Assembly (NCBI RefSeq): GCF_001632365.1
Contig: NW_024468568.1
Coordinates: forward strand, 91,777-155,776
Source of the DNA: Laetiporus sulphureus 93-53
Lineage: Eukaryota > Basidiomycota > Agaricomycetes > Polyporales > Laetiporaceae
Direction: 5' to 3'
DNA length: 64,000 bases
Shown here: positions 33,775-44,552 of the stretch, piece by piece
Layout: each line of letters starts with the position of its first letter
Position numbering within the stretch: the stretch's first letter is position 1
Position numbers and translations under genes: made by a program
Notes under the pieces: generated by a model
Databases searched by the model: none
Told to the model about the DNA's origin: nothing
Seen by the model: only the letters and a program-made list of their open reading frames with translations

Positions 33775-34933
33775 ACGGGGAGAATACGGTGTAGGGTCAC
33801 CTATTCACAGTATCGTTGAACGTTTGAAACCTCGACCTGCCTTTGCTGGTTTGCCTGTGTATAACTTCATACTATCATGCAGTCAGTTGTGTGCGCAAAA
33901 ATCTATGAGCGAACATTTGTCAGTCGGGGACGCGGAGCGTCTGCACTGGACTACACATGGAGCTGTGACGTGGTGAGCGCATCTTGTGAGATCTGCATTT
34001 GCGCTAGGCATCACTTAGCAGTACCTGCTACGTTCACCATGCACTTGCGGCACACTTTTCCCGCATTGTTGCATCGCCTTGACAGTAACTGTGAAAATGC
34101 AGCAGGCGCCTGCCAGTGCCCATCATCCAATTCTTCCCAGCCTCGGCGACGCACTTTTCGAGTCGAAATCAGAGTTAACGTGCAAACGCTTTCGAAGGAC
34201 ATCACCCGGTAGTCACGTATCATGCAAACCTCGCGATAGCCCACGATCGACGGTCGTTTTTCATTACCAGTGAAATGACCGCTGCTGAGGCCAGCAGCAC
34301 ACGAGCTCAGTGTTAATATGCCGTGGCGAACAAATGAGATGGAGTACTGGTCGAAGCATTGAAGCTGAAGCGTTGAAGTTTCATAATTTCAAATTTCAGT
34401 TCAGTAGTGATGAGCGCTTACTGTCGTTTGCTCTTCTCACCGCTGCCGCCACTGTCCGACACCCTTCAAATTCCAAAGTCGAGTCAAGGGCTAGGGCATA
34501 CGAGCATGTATGTTGTCATTAGGCCATCTATGAGAGCTGGTTCAGGGCCTTTGCATGATGGGGAGCACGTATGTGGACAGAAGTGTCCTGTTACCTCATG
34601 GTTTGAGGCATTCTGCTGCAAGCTGTACAGCATGCAATTACAGCTCGATGGGAGCCAAATACATGCAGTATTGCCTTCATGCCTCTCGAGCTGTTCAGAG
34701 AAGAGCTCATCATCATCACTCTCCATTGCGTACCTTCCCCTTGCCCAAATGAGCGATTCGGGCCCCATCTTGTTCCGGAATCTAATAGCTATCTGATCAG
34801 ACCTCCACTTGATTTGTTCGCCGCGGAGTGTATGCGGGACACTGTCGGACACCGCTGCGAGATTAACGTCAGCAGCGTGCCTGCAAACCAATTAAACCGT
34901 GAAGCAGCGAAGCAGCGATTGAAGCTCGCTGAA
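33775..34933. pseudogene. remnants of a PARP-type 5' part upstream of NADAR 2
   Basis: No complete gene was found. On the minus strand near 34600-34650 an exon-like piece (YSLQQNASNHE before GTAACAGG) matches DLQQHLGHE before GTAACGGG upstream of PARP B, at the same place relative to the NADAR gene. No catalytic PARP exons follow. A second repeat copy lies at 34030-34105. The region looks like the decayed counterpart of the PARP B 5' end in the second tandem block. Confidence 0.4.
34030..34105. repeat. copy 2 of the ~75 bp island repeat
   Basis: It matches 28536-28610 around TTTCCCGCATTGTT with roughly two thirds identity over the length, judged by eye. Confidence 0.45.
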
Positions 34934-35954
34934 ATGCCACCGCTGAGGGAACCTCACGGCGTGCGATCGCGCCGCCGAACCCAATCACTGCAAGAACGGC
35001 ATGCACCTAGAATCTACACAGGATACGAGCCCTATCCCACTCGTCCCGACGTGCGCCAAACTCCGAGTCCGGCAGTGTTGAAGAAACCCAAGACTTCACC
35101 TACTTACACGACAACTGATCCGCTGGCACGTGGCCATACAACTGTCGAAGCCTACCATCCATCGCGGCAGCCAAGCGTACCTCAGGTTAACAAAGACTAC
35201 AAGCGCTCTTCTACTAAGTCCTATCCACCCGTTGCTTCGCGCAGGCATCCTAGTCCGACGGTACCCGAAAAACTGTTGGCTACGAACTCACAAGTCATAC
35301 CCCCGCGTAATCCAACGACTCGTGACAGGCGTGAAATACTATTTTACCATAAGGACGAACCGCATTATGGATTTACGAACTTTTCACCGCATTCTGTGAC
35401 GTACGAGGGTAAACGATACCCAACAAGCGAACATTTGTTCCAGTCTTTCAAGGTATTGCGTGTGAATTCATCATAGTGGCCACTGTCATGCTGATGAAGC
35501 ACACGTCGACAGTTTCAAAGACGATGGCCTGGTCTAGCAGAGCATATCAGGACGTGTTCAGACAGACCGAGCGTGGCATTCTCCGAAGCGCGTCGCTTCC
35601 AGCCACAGGTCCGGAGTGATTGGTTGGAGGTGAATATCGGCAAGGTGAGCACTGGTGTCCTTAACTGTTTGAGCACGGCGTTTGATGTGACCGCCTGTGG
35701 CGCAGATGGACGTGACATTATGGCACAAGTTTACACAACATCGCGCCCTAAGGGGTGAACTGCTTGCGACCGGCGATGCAGAGCTGGTAGAGGTTCGTTG
35801 TCTGTAGCGTTAATCTCAACAGTTCGCTTACGATCCTGGACAGGACTCAGATAAGGACTCATTTTGGGGGATAGGTGCAGATGGCAAAGGGAGAAATGAG
35901 CTGGGAAAGGCGCTGGAGAGACTTCGTGCAAAGTTCCGCGGAGCGCACTTGTAA
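34934..35954 (+). CDS. NADAR (YbiA/DUF1768) domain protein, copy 2
   Basis: Four exons (34934-35452, 35513-35644, 35706-35792 and 35844-35954) give 282 residues. Exons two and three have exactly the lengths of copy 1 (132 and 87 nt), and the protein domain is nearly the same: EPHYGFTNFSPHSVTYEGKR, YPTSEHLFQSFKFQRR, PSVAFSEARRFQPQVRSDW, KFTQHRALRGELLATGDAEL and DSFWGIGADGKGRNELGKAL. The N-terminal region is longer (about 130 residues, Pro/Arg-rich) and has diverged freely. The open frame continues upstream to 34679, but homology to copy 1 favours the Met at 34934. Conserved NADAR residues are intact. It arose with its downstream zinc gene by tandem duplication. Confidence 0.85.
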
Positions 35955-36187
35955 TAACTATTTGAGGCTAGTCTCCATGAAGGAACGAGTTGCGGGACAA
36001 CCTCGTGCTCTGATTCGTTATGTAGTAGTAGTTCATCGTGTTCTCTCGAGACGTGTTATAAATGATAATGTCTAATGTCTTTGACGCGGAAGACAAGCCT
36101 GCCTGATTGGAACGTCGATCATTTCTGCTTATAATTGTAATTGGCTGTATGATTTTAATCTAGATATCCCTCTGGTTCTACACCAAC

Positions 36188-37092
36188 ATGTCCGCTGCAG
36201 CAGTTGCTAACATCAGCTTGTGCGATGTAAGATGCGGATTTCTGCGAGCAGAGGATTTACTGACAAAGCGCAATCATCTAGCATTGCCATCAGAAGCCGA
36301 AATACGACGGCCACAAATTCTGTGGAAGAACTTGCGCGACACAAGCTACTCAAGGAAACCTCTGCATCGTGAGAAGCTTGAAACCAGAACTGTTCCGCTG
36401 AGGGGGCTGAGTAGACGATGTCGTGGCCTACAGCAATGCAACAAGAGGCCTAGGTTTGGTAACCATGACTATTGCGGGAAGACATGCGCCGCTCAAGCCC
36501 AAGCAAAGCAGAAGCCAACCGCTGCTAGAGTCAACGTCGCGTTTGGGACACCAATCCAGGGAACTGCGAACTCTGCTGCAAGGGCCCGTGGGCAGGCTTC
36601 GCTAGTCGCTTGTCAGTAGCGTTGTCGCCATTCTGATGATGGGATTCTGCTGAGAACCGCGCTTACAGCCCAGGATCTAAATAGGAGCTTTTCGTCAGAA
36701 GACGACTCCGGAGATGATGCGGAGGATGACCCCGTCATCCCTCCTATGAACGTCTCCGAGGGGCACCAGTCCCCACTTCGTAGTACTACATCGGCTAGTC
36801 CGACTGCGGCTCAGGCACCAGCAATTTGCGCCATCCCGGACTGCAACGAGCCAGTATACGTCGACCCTGCGGGACTCCAGACGAGTGAATACTGTTCGAC
36901 GAAGCATCGCGAGTACGTATTTATTGCTGTAATTCAAGTCGCTGCTATTACTCAGTGTCTGGTCTTCTGCGAATCAGAGAAGCCGTGACGTCTGGGCTGG
37001 CCACCCCTTGTATCATGTGTGGGAAGTTGCCACAGAGAAGAACCGACTACTTTTGCAGTAGAGCCTGCAAGAAGGCATCTATGAGCAAGTGA
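36188..37092 (+). CDS. protein of four Cys-rich zinc modules, copy 2
   Basis: Five exons (36188-36226, 36282-36368, 36434-36611, 36669-36912 and 36978-37092) give 220 residues. Both copies begin MSAA and place introns at the same points. Modules are CDHCHQKPKYDGHKFCGRTC, CIQCNKRPRFGNHDYCGKTC, CAIPDCNEPVYVDPAG with YCSTKH, and CIMCGKLPQRRTDYFCSRAC, ending KKASMSK. All ligand positions are kept, while the linker between modules two and three has changed and is acidic here (SSEDDSGDDAEDDP). Exon 3 ends in the middle of a codon at 36611, and the donor GTCAGTAG is weak but needed to avoid the TAG inside it. The role is unknown; see copy 1. Confidence 0.76.
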
Positions 37093-37490
37093 AGGGGGAT
37101 ATCGTGCAGTAGCATCTATGTTTTGCTTCCATATAGCATTGCAGACTTCATAACTTCATGCTGCCTGTTCTGTTATAAAGGAGCACATACAATATCGATT
37201 ACCCATGGATGAATGTATATGTATAACAGTCTCTGATCGAGTGGAATCGACATATGGCAGGATTGCGCTTATAAGTTATCAGATAGGATGAGAAACATAG
37301 GAGATATGCAATCAAAAGAATCAAGAATAATTAGATGTAAATAGAAGCGAATCGAAGGCAGGAATTCTCGTGCGAAGGTCGTGGGTCAAAACTTCAGAGG
37401 CGGCCGAAAGGAGGAGGTAGCTCAGTCATCATGGGAGCAGGAGCAAGCGGGACCACACCCCAAATAGGTGCATCTGGCCATCAAGCTAGA
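37093..37490. other. AT-rich intergenic region
   Basis: No supported gene. It is the 3' flank of zinc protein 2 and of the convergent C2H2 gene. Confidence 0.4.
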
Positions 37491-38404
37491 AAAAGCAGCT
37501 AATGACATTTCAGCATAAGAAGGCCGTATGAAATAGAACGAGCAACCTTTCAAGGCTGGACGAGACTTCTGCGGCCTTCTCGTCGAGCGACTACGAACAG
37601 ATGCCCCGGGCCTCTGAGCTCGCAGACGTGCAGATCGTCGACGTCTTGAACGCTGGGTAATCCTGTCAATCAAAGAGGTGGCAGTTACGCGTTATGAGCG
37701 ACGGTACATGATCACAGACTGCTGAATCAACTGACTCTTGCACTGCAAGCGAGTCATGCACGTATAGATGCTGGGCCAGTGCGTACAGGCTTGAAGCAAT
37801 ATACTCGCAATCCTGTCGTCCGCAGCGTAGCAGGCCATCCGATGATTCAAGGCCGGCTATGAACATAGGATACGCTTCACGAAGCTAAAGAATATAGCGT
37901 TAGCAGATCGATGAAATGCTCTCGCAGAACACGTACATATCGTTCCTTCACGTAATCACGAAACTCTCTTCCGGGCGTGGCCTGCTGTACCGGCATAGCA
38001 GATAGCATGTTCGCATCTGCGCGCGACCGATCACCGTGAATTGGATAGGCACCGATATCGCGATTATTGGCGTAAGCGGCGGCAGATCGTGCGGTGGCTC
38101 TGTATCTTTCGGCCAAGGCTTGTGCAGGAGTCGTCGTAGCACTATAGTGGCGATGACTCGCAGATGCAGCGCGCGCCATTGCTCGAGGGGATGGTCTATA
38201 GTAGTATGTGCTGGAGCGGTCATCGTCAAATACGTGTGGCCGTTTCCTGGGCATCGGCTGCGGTGGACTGATGATGATTCCGTACCGCTTCCGATGCCGA
38301 GGTGTCCTATACGTATTGTCGTTCCTTGGTCCATGAGGTTCACGAGGGTAAGTATTGTGCCACTCTTGCGCGCGAGGACGTTGCATTGCAGGAGGTGGAG
38401 GCAT
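37491..38404 (-). CDS. C2H2-type zinc protein of unknown function
   Basis: The first exon (38404-37935 or close to it) encodes a basic, Tyr/Arg/Pro-rich disordered stretch starting MPPPPAMQRPRAQEWHN and ending REFRDYVKERY. A second exon begins LREAYPMFIAGLESSDG and contains one C2H2-like site, CGRQDCEYIASSLYALAQHL followed by YVHD. A third, very basic segment (SRRRRSARLRAQRPG) ends SRPALKA with a stop at 37493-37491. Exon two and three boundaries are uncertain; an earlier stop after HLFD at about 37668 is the alternative. A basic tail plus a C2H2 site suggests a nuclear DNA-binding protein, but that is inference. Confidence 0.5.
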
Positions 38405-39254
38405 CTTCAAAGTGAGGAGCTGAGGAGAAGGGAGCTAGAAGGAGGGGGGGAATGAAAGCAGGGGGAGAGCGCATTTTAAGTACCACAGCTGGAAACGGGC
38501 CACAGGGGTTTCTGGAGATGGATCAGGTCACATGCGGCGATTGAGGCCACACCGAGAGTGCTGCAGAGAATCAAGAAGGAAGTCTTCGAGCAACTGCTGC
38601 TTGTGAACGAGTAGCGGCTGCTTGATCGCATCAAAGGACGCCACAAGAGCCAGCCTTTTATGTCAAGTGATGTCATGCAGAGCTCTCGGTCGTGCCAGGC
38701 TCACATACATGTCTGAGATGCCGCACAAGCTGCGACAGGGTAACGGCCGTCTGGGTCAAGAAGGAGTTTTCATTAGGGATACCGTGCGAGACGATGGTGA
38801 CAATGACGGTTGAACGTTGAAAGCACGATAACCGAGCAACCCATGTTGCGCCACAGGGTAAACAGCAACAAACTACTAGCCACATATGCTGCCAGGCGGC
38901 CACACCAAGCGTGAGCATCCATAGTAAAACAATATTCAGCAAGCTAGTTCACCGTACCTTGCATGCCGTATATTTGAGCGTGTAGTCTGAGGCGTTGCGA
39001 TTCCCATGGGTGAGATTTGAGAAATATAACTAAGGGACGTCACGATAGTCTTCCGCAATATGAACGGAAGGTTCACAATGAGGGATGTCGATGAATGGAG
39101 AGTATATTTGACTGGTAATTACATTCCGAGAGAGGTATTGAACGTGGCAACGCCACTCGTTGATATGAAAACTACGAGTTTGCGTCATAAGGTATTCATG
39201 GTGACATGAAGTGCGAGGCGATGGACCGCTCACCGTAGAATCCGTGACTGCGAA
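38405..39254. other. 850 bp without a supported gene
   Basis: Two short hydrophobic minus-strand frames (38476-38676 and 38673-38942) share a LGVA-containing segment but lack splice support. The region contains the promoter of the C2H2 gene. Confidence 0.35.
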
Positions 39255-40247
39255 TTACACATGGTTGCCCATTTTACTTTCAGCTTCCTCACGTCGCTTG
39301 GCTGCAGCTGCCTTCGCTTCACTGAGAGGCTTGCTCCATCTTGCCTCAGGAGGGTCCCAGATACCAAGCTCCTTCTTCATATCTTCTACGTTCTGCTCCC
39401 ACCGCTCTTCCCAATAGACCGAGATCAAGCTTTTCGCACTGCTTCCACACTTGACTGCCCAGGGAACAAACTCCCTAAAAAGCTTCGCGCGCTTGGCGGA
39501 CGACAACCGCAGATGCCCAAAGGCCGCGGCAAGGCCTGTCATAGGTAGTCCCAAGTTGGCAAATTCGAAGAATTTCACCGCAAGCTCAGACTCGATGTTG
39601 ACTGGGAGATTGCAGATACAGTGGTAGAAATCGTGGCATTCCCGGTAACGCTGCAGCACGTAGGCAAGCTCCGGGTCGTCCACGTAGTGTACCTGGACAA
39701 TCGCTTAGCGAAACCCGAACAACACATGGAAACGGAGATATGCACGGGTTCGCGGGTATCCGGTGTGACACCGCAACGATCAAGCCACGTTATGTATGCG
39801 CGGCCAAAGGTGCCATCGGGGAGCAGAGACAATTTGTTCATGTCTACAGTGTGTGAGTTCACTCGTGGTCGTTCCTTCAGGATTCTGCGTCCCTCCGCGT
39901 CATTGAGCATGGTATCTCGTAGACGGGGTAGTACCGGTCCTGACGTGACATCTCCGAGAGCAGCAACCATATCTAAGGACATGTACTTCAGTCACATTTG
40001 AGTGTTTCCATTGCAGACACAACCGACCTCCTCTTCGAGGATTCGCAAGTGCCATGAAAGCCGAGCCGACCATCAGGAAACCAGTTTCGAACCAATTGAG
40101 CGGAATGTGGCCTTCATATGCGGGCTTTGTAGCGGCGGTACGCATGTGCCATGGCTGCAAGGTCACGGGAGTTGATGCAGGTGCAATAGCAGCAAGTCTG
40201 GCTTTGTAGGGGCGGATCCCGCGGAGAGTTTTGGCTAGGATACTCAT
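39255..40247 (-). CDS. COQ4: ubiquinone biosynthesis protein COQ4
   Basis: Three exons cover a complete COQ4. The N-terminus (MSILAKTLRGIRPYKARLAA) looks like a mitochondrial presequence. The family blocks follow: HIPLNWFETGFLMVGSAFMA, DMVAALGDVTSG, GRRILKERPRVNS, LPDGTFGRAYI and VTPDTREPVHYVDDPELAYV. The metal-binding motif HDFYH lies in YRECHDFYHCICNLP, and EFANLGLPMT follows. COQ4 lies on the matrix side of the inner membrane, organises the coenzyme Q complex and has been shown to act in ring decarboxylation and hydroxylation. The usual HDxxHx(11)E pattern is met by HDFYH with a Glu downstream (NIESELAVKFFEF). Introns fall before DMVAAL and before VHYVDD. Confidence 0.94.
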
Positions 40248-41001
40248 CCTACTTGAATGATCGAGTTGAACCGGAAGCAAGTCGGAGTGACAATCGCCTC
40301 AACCCTTCGCGGAGCTTTCCACGTTCGGCGCTTGAATGCCAACGCTCGGAGTATCAATATGATGTGCGCTAGTGTTCTCCTGATCGCTGTAATAAATCTC
40401 CTGTTCATAGTCTGTGGCAATACTGTTGAGTGGCAAGTATATCTGACAGGTGCATAGACAGTGTTCCGAATTTTATAGATAGGCAGCGTGTCAGTGACTG
40501 TTTTTTTTTGTTCGATTATACAGTGGTCGCTGAGGGCTCCCAGTCGTAGGGCCACATAAATCACTGCCTTATACTACCAGTGCCAAACGTTGCTGCTGTT
40601 GCCCATATGCTTACATCGCCCTGATTCTAATTCAACTATGCCCTACACAAACTCTGAGTTGCATGTCACGATTGCTTTCATCCGTTGACTATAATATTGC
40701 AACCACGTAGATATGGCAATTTCTAGGAAATCCTGGTGCGGCAAGGGTGTTAGCCAGCCGGCACCTTCCCGTCTCATGGGCGCAAGGGAGTGAGAGGCTG
40801 GTGGGGCCACAAACGACTGGGGGCCTATGGTACTACAGGTGCGTACTTATATGTCTTTTCCACCCTTCCGTACTCGCCCGCTCCGTTTCCAGGTACCGCC
40901 TGCGACGCGTTTCAGCCGTCGCTTGGCGCTCGTCCTCCCGACGCGTTGAGCGCGTTCTACCGAAAGTGCCGTCGGTCGGCCACTTCCAACACAATTCAAT
41001 T
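40248..41001. other. intergenic, no supported gene
   Basis: A poly-T/A run lies near 40500. A 14 bp match to the start of the tRNA-Asn region (ATTCAACTATGCCC near 40630) is followed by unrelated sequence and does not fold into a tRNA. Confidence 0.4.
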
Positions 41002-41344
41002 ATGTCTAGCACGAGCGTACTAAGAACGATCATCACAGCCGCAGGGTCAAAATGTGCTATAAAGAACAACGGCCAAAACATCAGCAGAGTGCGTGCAGAT
41101 TTTGAAGAGAGGCTATATCATCTGCATCATTTTTTATTGACTCTGACTCTCTTCACAGAGCGGCATCGAATTCGATATCGATAATATCCTAGCGACCCGC
41201 GCGGCGGACCTACAGCAGTGCACGCAGCAATTCACGCAAGTGATGGTACACGTCGAAAGACAGATGCAAGTGATGGCTCTTGTGAGGCTGCGAGAGCCGA
41301 CATGGAGTGAAACGATGCCATTAGTCATCGAGAGAGCCGCGTAG
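41002..41344 (+). CDS. small hypothetical protein, 90 residues
   Basis: Exons 41002-41088 and 41159-41344 join in frame. The first encodes MSSTSVLRTIITAAGSKCAI, and the second contains FDIDNILATRAADLQQCTQQ and a short helical, Gln/Val/Met-rich segment. I do not recognise a family. The intron has a GTGCGT donor and a CACAG acceptor. Additional 5' exons are possible because the upstream sequence is also open in places. It could be an artefact, hence the low score. Confidence 0.35.
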
Positions 41345-41616
41345 ACACGAAGATGGCAGTGATAATTTGAGGTGTACTCGCTCTCGGTCTGGTGTGGCCT
41401 CCCGGCGCTGTGTCATGATTTTATACAATATGTTTCAGTATTCAGCCGAGTCTTCGGAGTACTTTCTGCTGCCGCTGTAATAATAATATGTAACAATACA
41501 GGAGCTCACAGTGGGACAGCAAGAACTGCTCCTACTTCATGTTACAGCATGTTCCTGGTCAGAGGACGTCTCAGTCATCTGGCCCACACATCGAGTTGAA
41601 ATAGTACCTTTGACAC

Positions 41617-42746
<1,130 letters not shown>

Positions 42747-42913
42747 TTAGATTAGATTATCGGCGCCCAGTGACGTCTCTCGACACGCCTTTATTCACCT
42801 GCTCACGTATTTGACATCGGCCAACAGGCTCGAGGCATTTATATTATGATACACCTCTATCCGTTTCTCCCTTTCTCTTCCTCACCTGCACAGCGTGTTG
42901 AGCGACGAACACG

Positions 42914-44264
42914 ATGGACAGCCCCGGCGGGCCAACTACGCCGCTCACCTGGCCGAACGTCGGCCTCGCGTTTTCCTTCATCCTCTTCGACGCCGTCGTA
43001 TCAGTGACGTTTGGACTGGGGGTGGGCAGCAGCCTCGTCACGGCGGCAGTGAGATGCGTACTGCAGCTGAGCTTGCTGGCGCTTATCTTGGACAAAGTGT
43101 TCTCGACGAATAATCCTTGGGCGGTTGCGGGAATTGCTGGTGGGTTTCCAGATGATGGCTGGTTAGTTGCATATACTAACGGATGTTGGACTGTGTGGAA
43201 CAGCTCTATTGAATTTGATGGGTACTATCGAGACTGGTGCGTGCATGACTCGCGTCGTGATTTGTTTGCCGCCACCTGACGTCGTCGATGAATTTGTAGT
43301 AATCAACAAGTCAAAAAAACGATACACACAAATGGTGAGTATCAATACCTTGTGGTGGAATAGTATGTGTACTGACAAGAATGCTACGTAGTTTCCGTCT
43401 GTGCTGCTCGGCATGCTGGGTTCGACGATCCCTGTCTCAATTATCGGTACTCGTTTTGCAATGTCTGTCGATCCGTTCTGGAAGCCAGAGCAGTATAGTA
43501 TGAGATGAGTGCCATGTACATAAAGGATTATACTGATCGTACTTGACAGTTCCGATCGTTGGAATGCTGTGTGGAGCCACAATCTCTGGTATCGTGATCT
43601 CAGTTTCTTACGTGCTGAAAGAGTTATAGTGCGTCTGTTCCATTGCTTTGTCGGATTATGTCTCGCTAAAATATATGTTCAGTGATAACCAAGACAAAGT
43701 CGAGATGTATCTCGCTTTCGGTGCATCACGAATGGAAGCCTGCAAACCTATCGCGAAAGAGGCTCTCCGCCTTGCTCTCACTCCCAATGTGAACCAAATG
43801 AGGTACGTTACAATGATACAACGTAGCCGTATGGTCTTGCCTGACCCTTGTCGTCTTTCAGCGTGATTGGACTCATCTCCATCCCAGGAATGATGACAGG
43901 TGCCATCCTCGGAGGCTCTTCCGTCGAGCAAGCTGCCCGGTTGCAGATGGTCATCATGTTCATGATCTCCTCATCCACCGCGTTGTCCTCTATCGTTACC
44001 ACCGTCCTTGCATTGGGTGTGGTGGTCGACGGGGAGCATCGTGTGCGCTCAGACCGTATTGATTCCCAGCAGCATGCAATTTGGCGAGCCCGAGACGCTG
44101 CCTTTGCCAAGGTGTCGAAAATGGTGAAGGACCTCACACATAGGACATGGAGAAAGGCGCGGCCGATATTTAGGCGAGGAAGTAGCAGTTACCGAAGCAT
44201 CGAGGAGGAGCCCGCCAATGTACTGGATGACCGAGGGGATAGGGAGAGACTGCTACCCAGTTGA
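42914..44264 (+). CDS. FetB/UPF0014-family membrane permease
   Basis: About seven exons cover a protein of the YbbM/FetB and plant ALS3 family. Hydrophobic spans include VGLAFSFILFDAVVSVTFGL and AAVRCVLQLSLLALILDKVF. The family core follows: FPSVLLGMLGSTIPVSIIGT, FIPIVGMLCGATISGIVISV, and the signature EMYLAFGASRMEACKPIAKE continuing ALRLALTPNVNQMSVIGL, ISIPGMMTGAILGGSS and EQAARLQMVIMFMISSSTAL. Bacterial FetB works with the ATPase FetA in iron export, and ALS3 in aluminium tolerance. No ATPase partner is seen next to it, as expected in a eukaryote. The hydrophilic C-terminus ends RERLLPS. Exon junctions were set from GT-AG sites in phase. Confidence 0.88.
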
Positions 44265-44552
44265 CGAAGTGGCCGCTGGCGGTCTGGTTTGAAGGAAAAC
44301 ATTTTTGCTATGGTCGCGTACATTCTGCCGTTCACTGTTCTTACTCCGTTGGAAGTCCCGCTTCTGGACTTCTTTAAAACTGCTGTATATGGTAACCTAG
44401 CTGCCAAATGTTTGATGAGATCGGAGCTGATCGCCGAAATGTCTCAATTGAAACTGAGCAAATAAATGAGCTTTACAAAGTTGATCTACCGTGTCTCTGA
44501 AGGATAGACTGGGACTGTCTGACCGACCAGACCTGTTCTGCACTGGACGACG

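Noticed and set aside
40625..40660. Second tRNA-Asn or tRNA fragment
   Set aside because: Only 14 bp (ATTCAACTATGCCC) match the tRNA start region; no D, anticodon or T arm can be formed.
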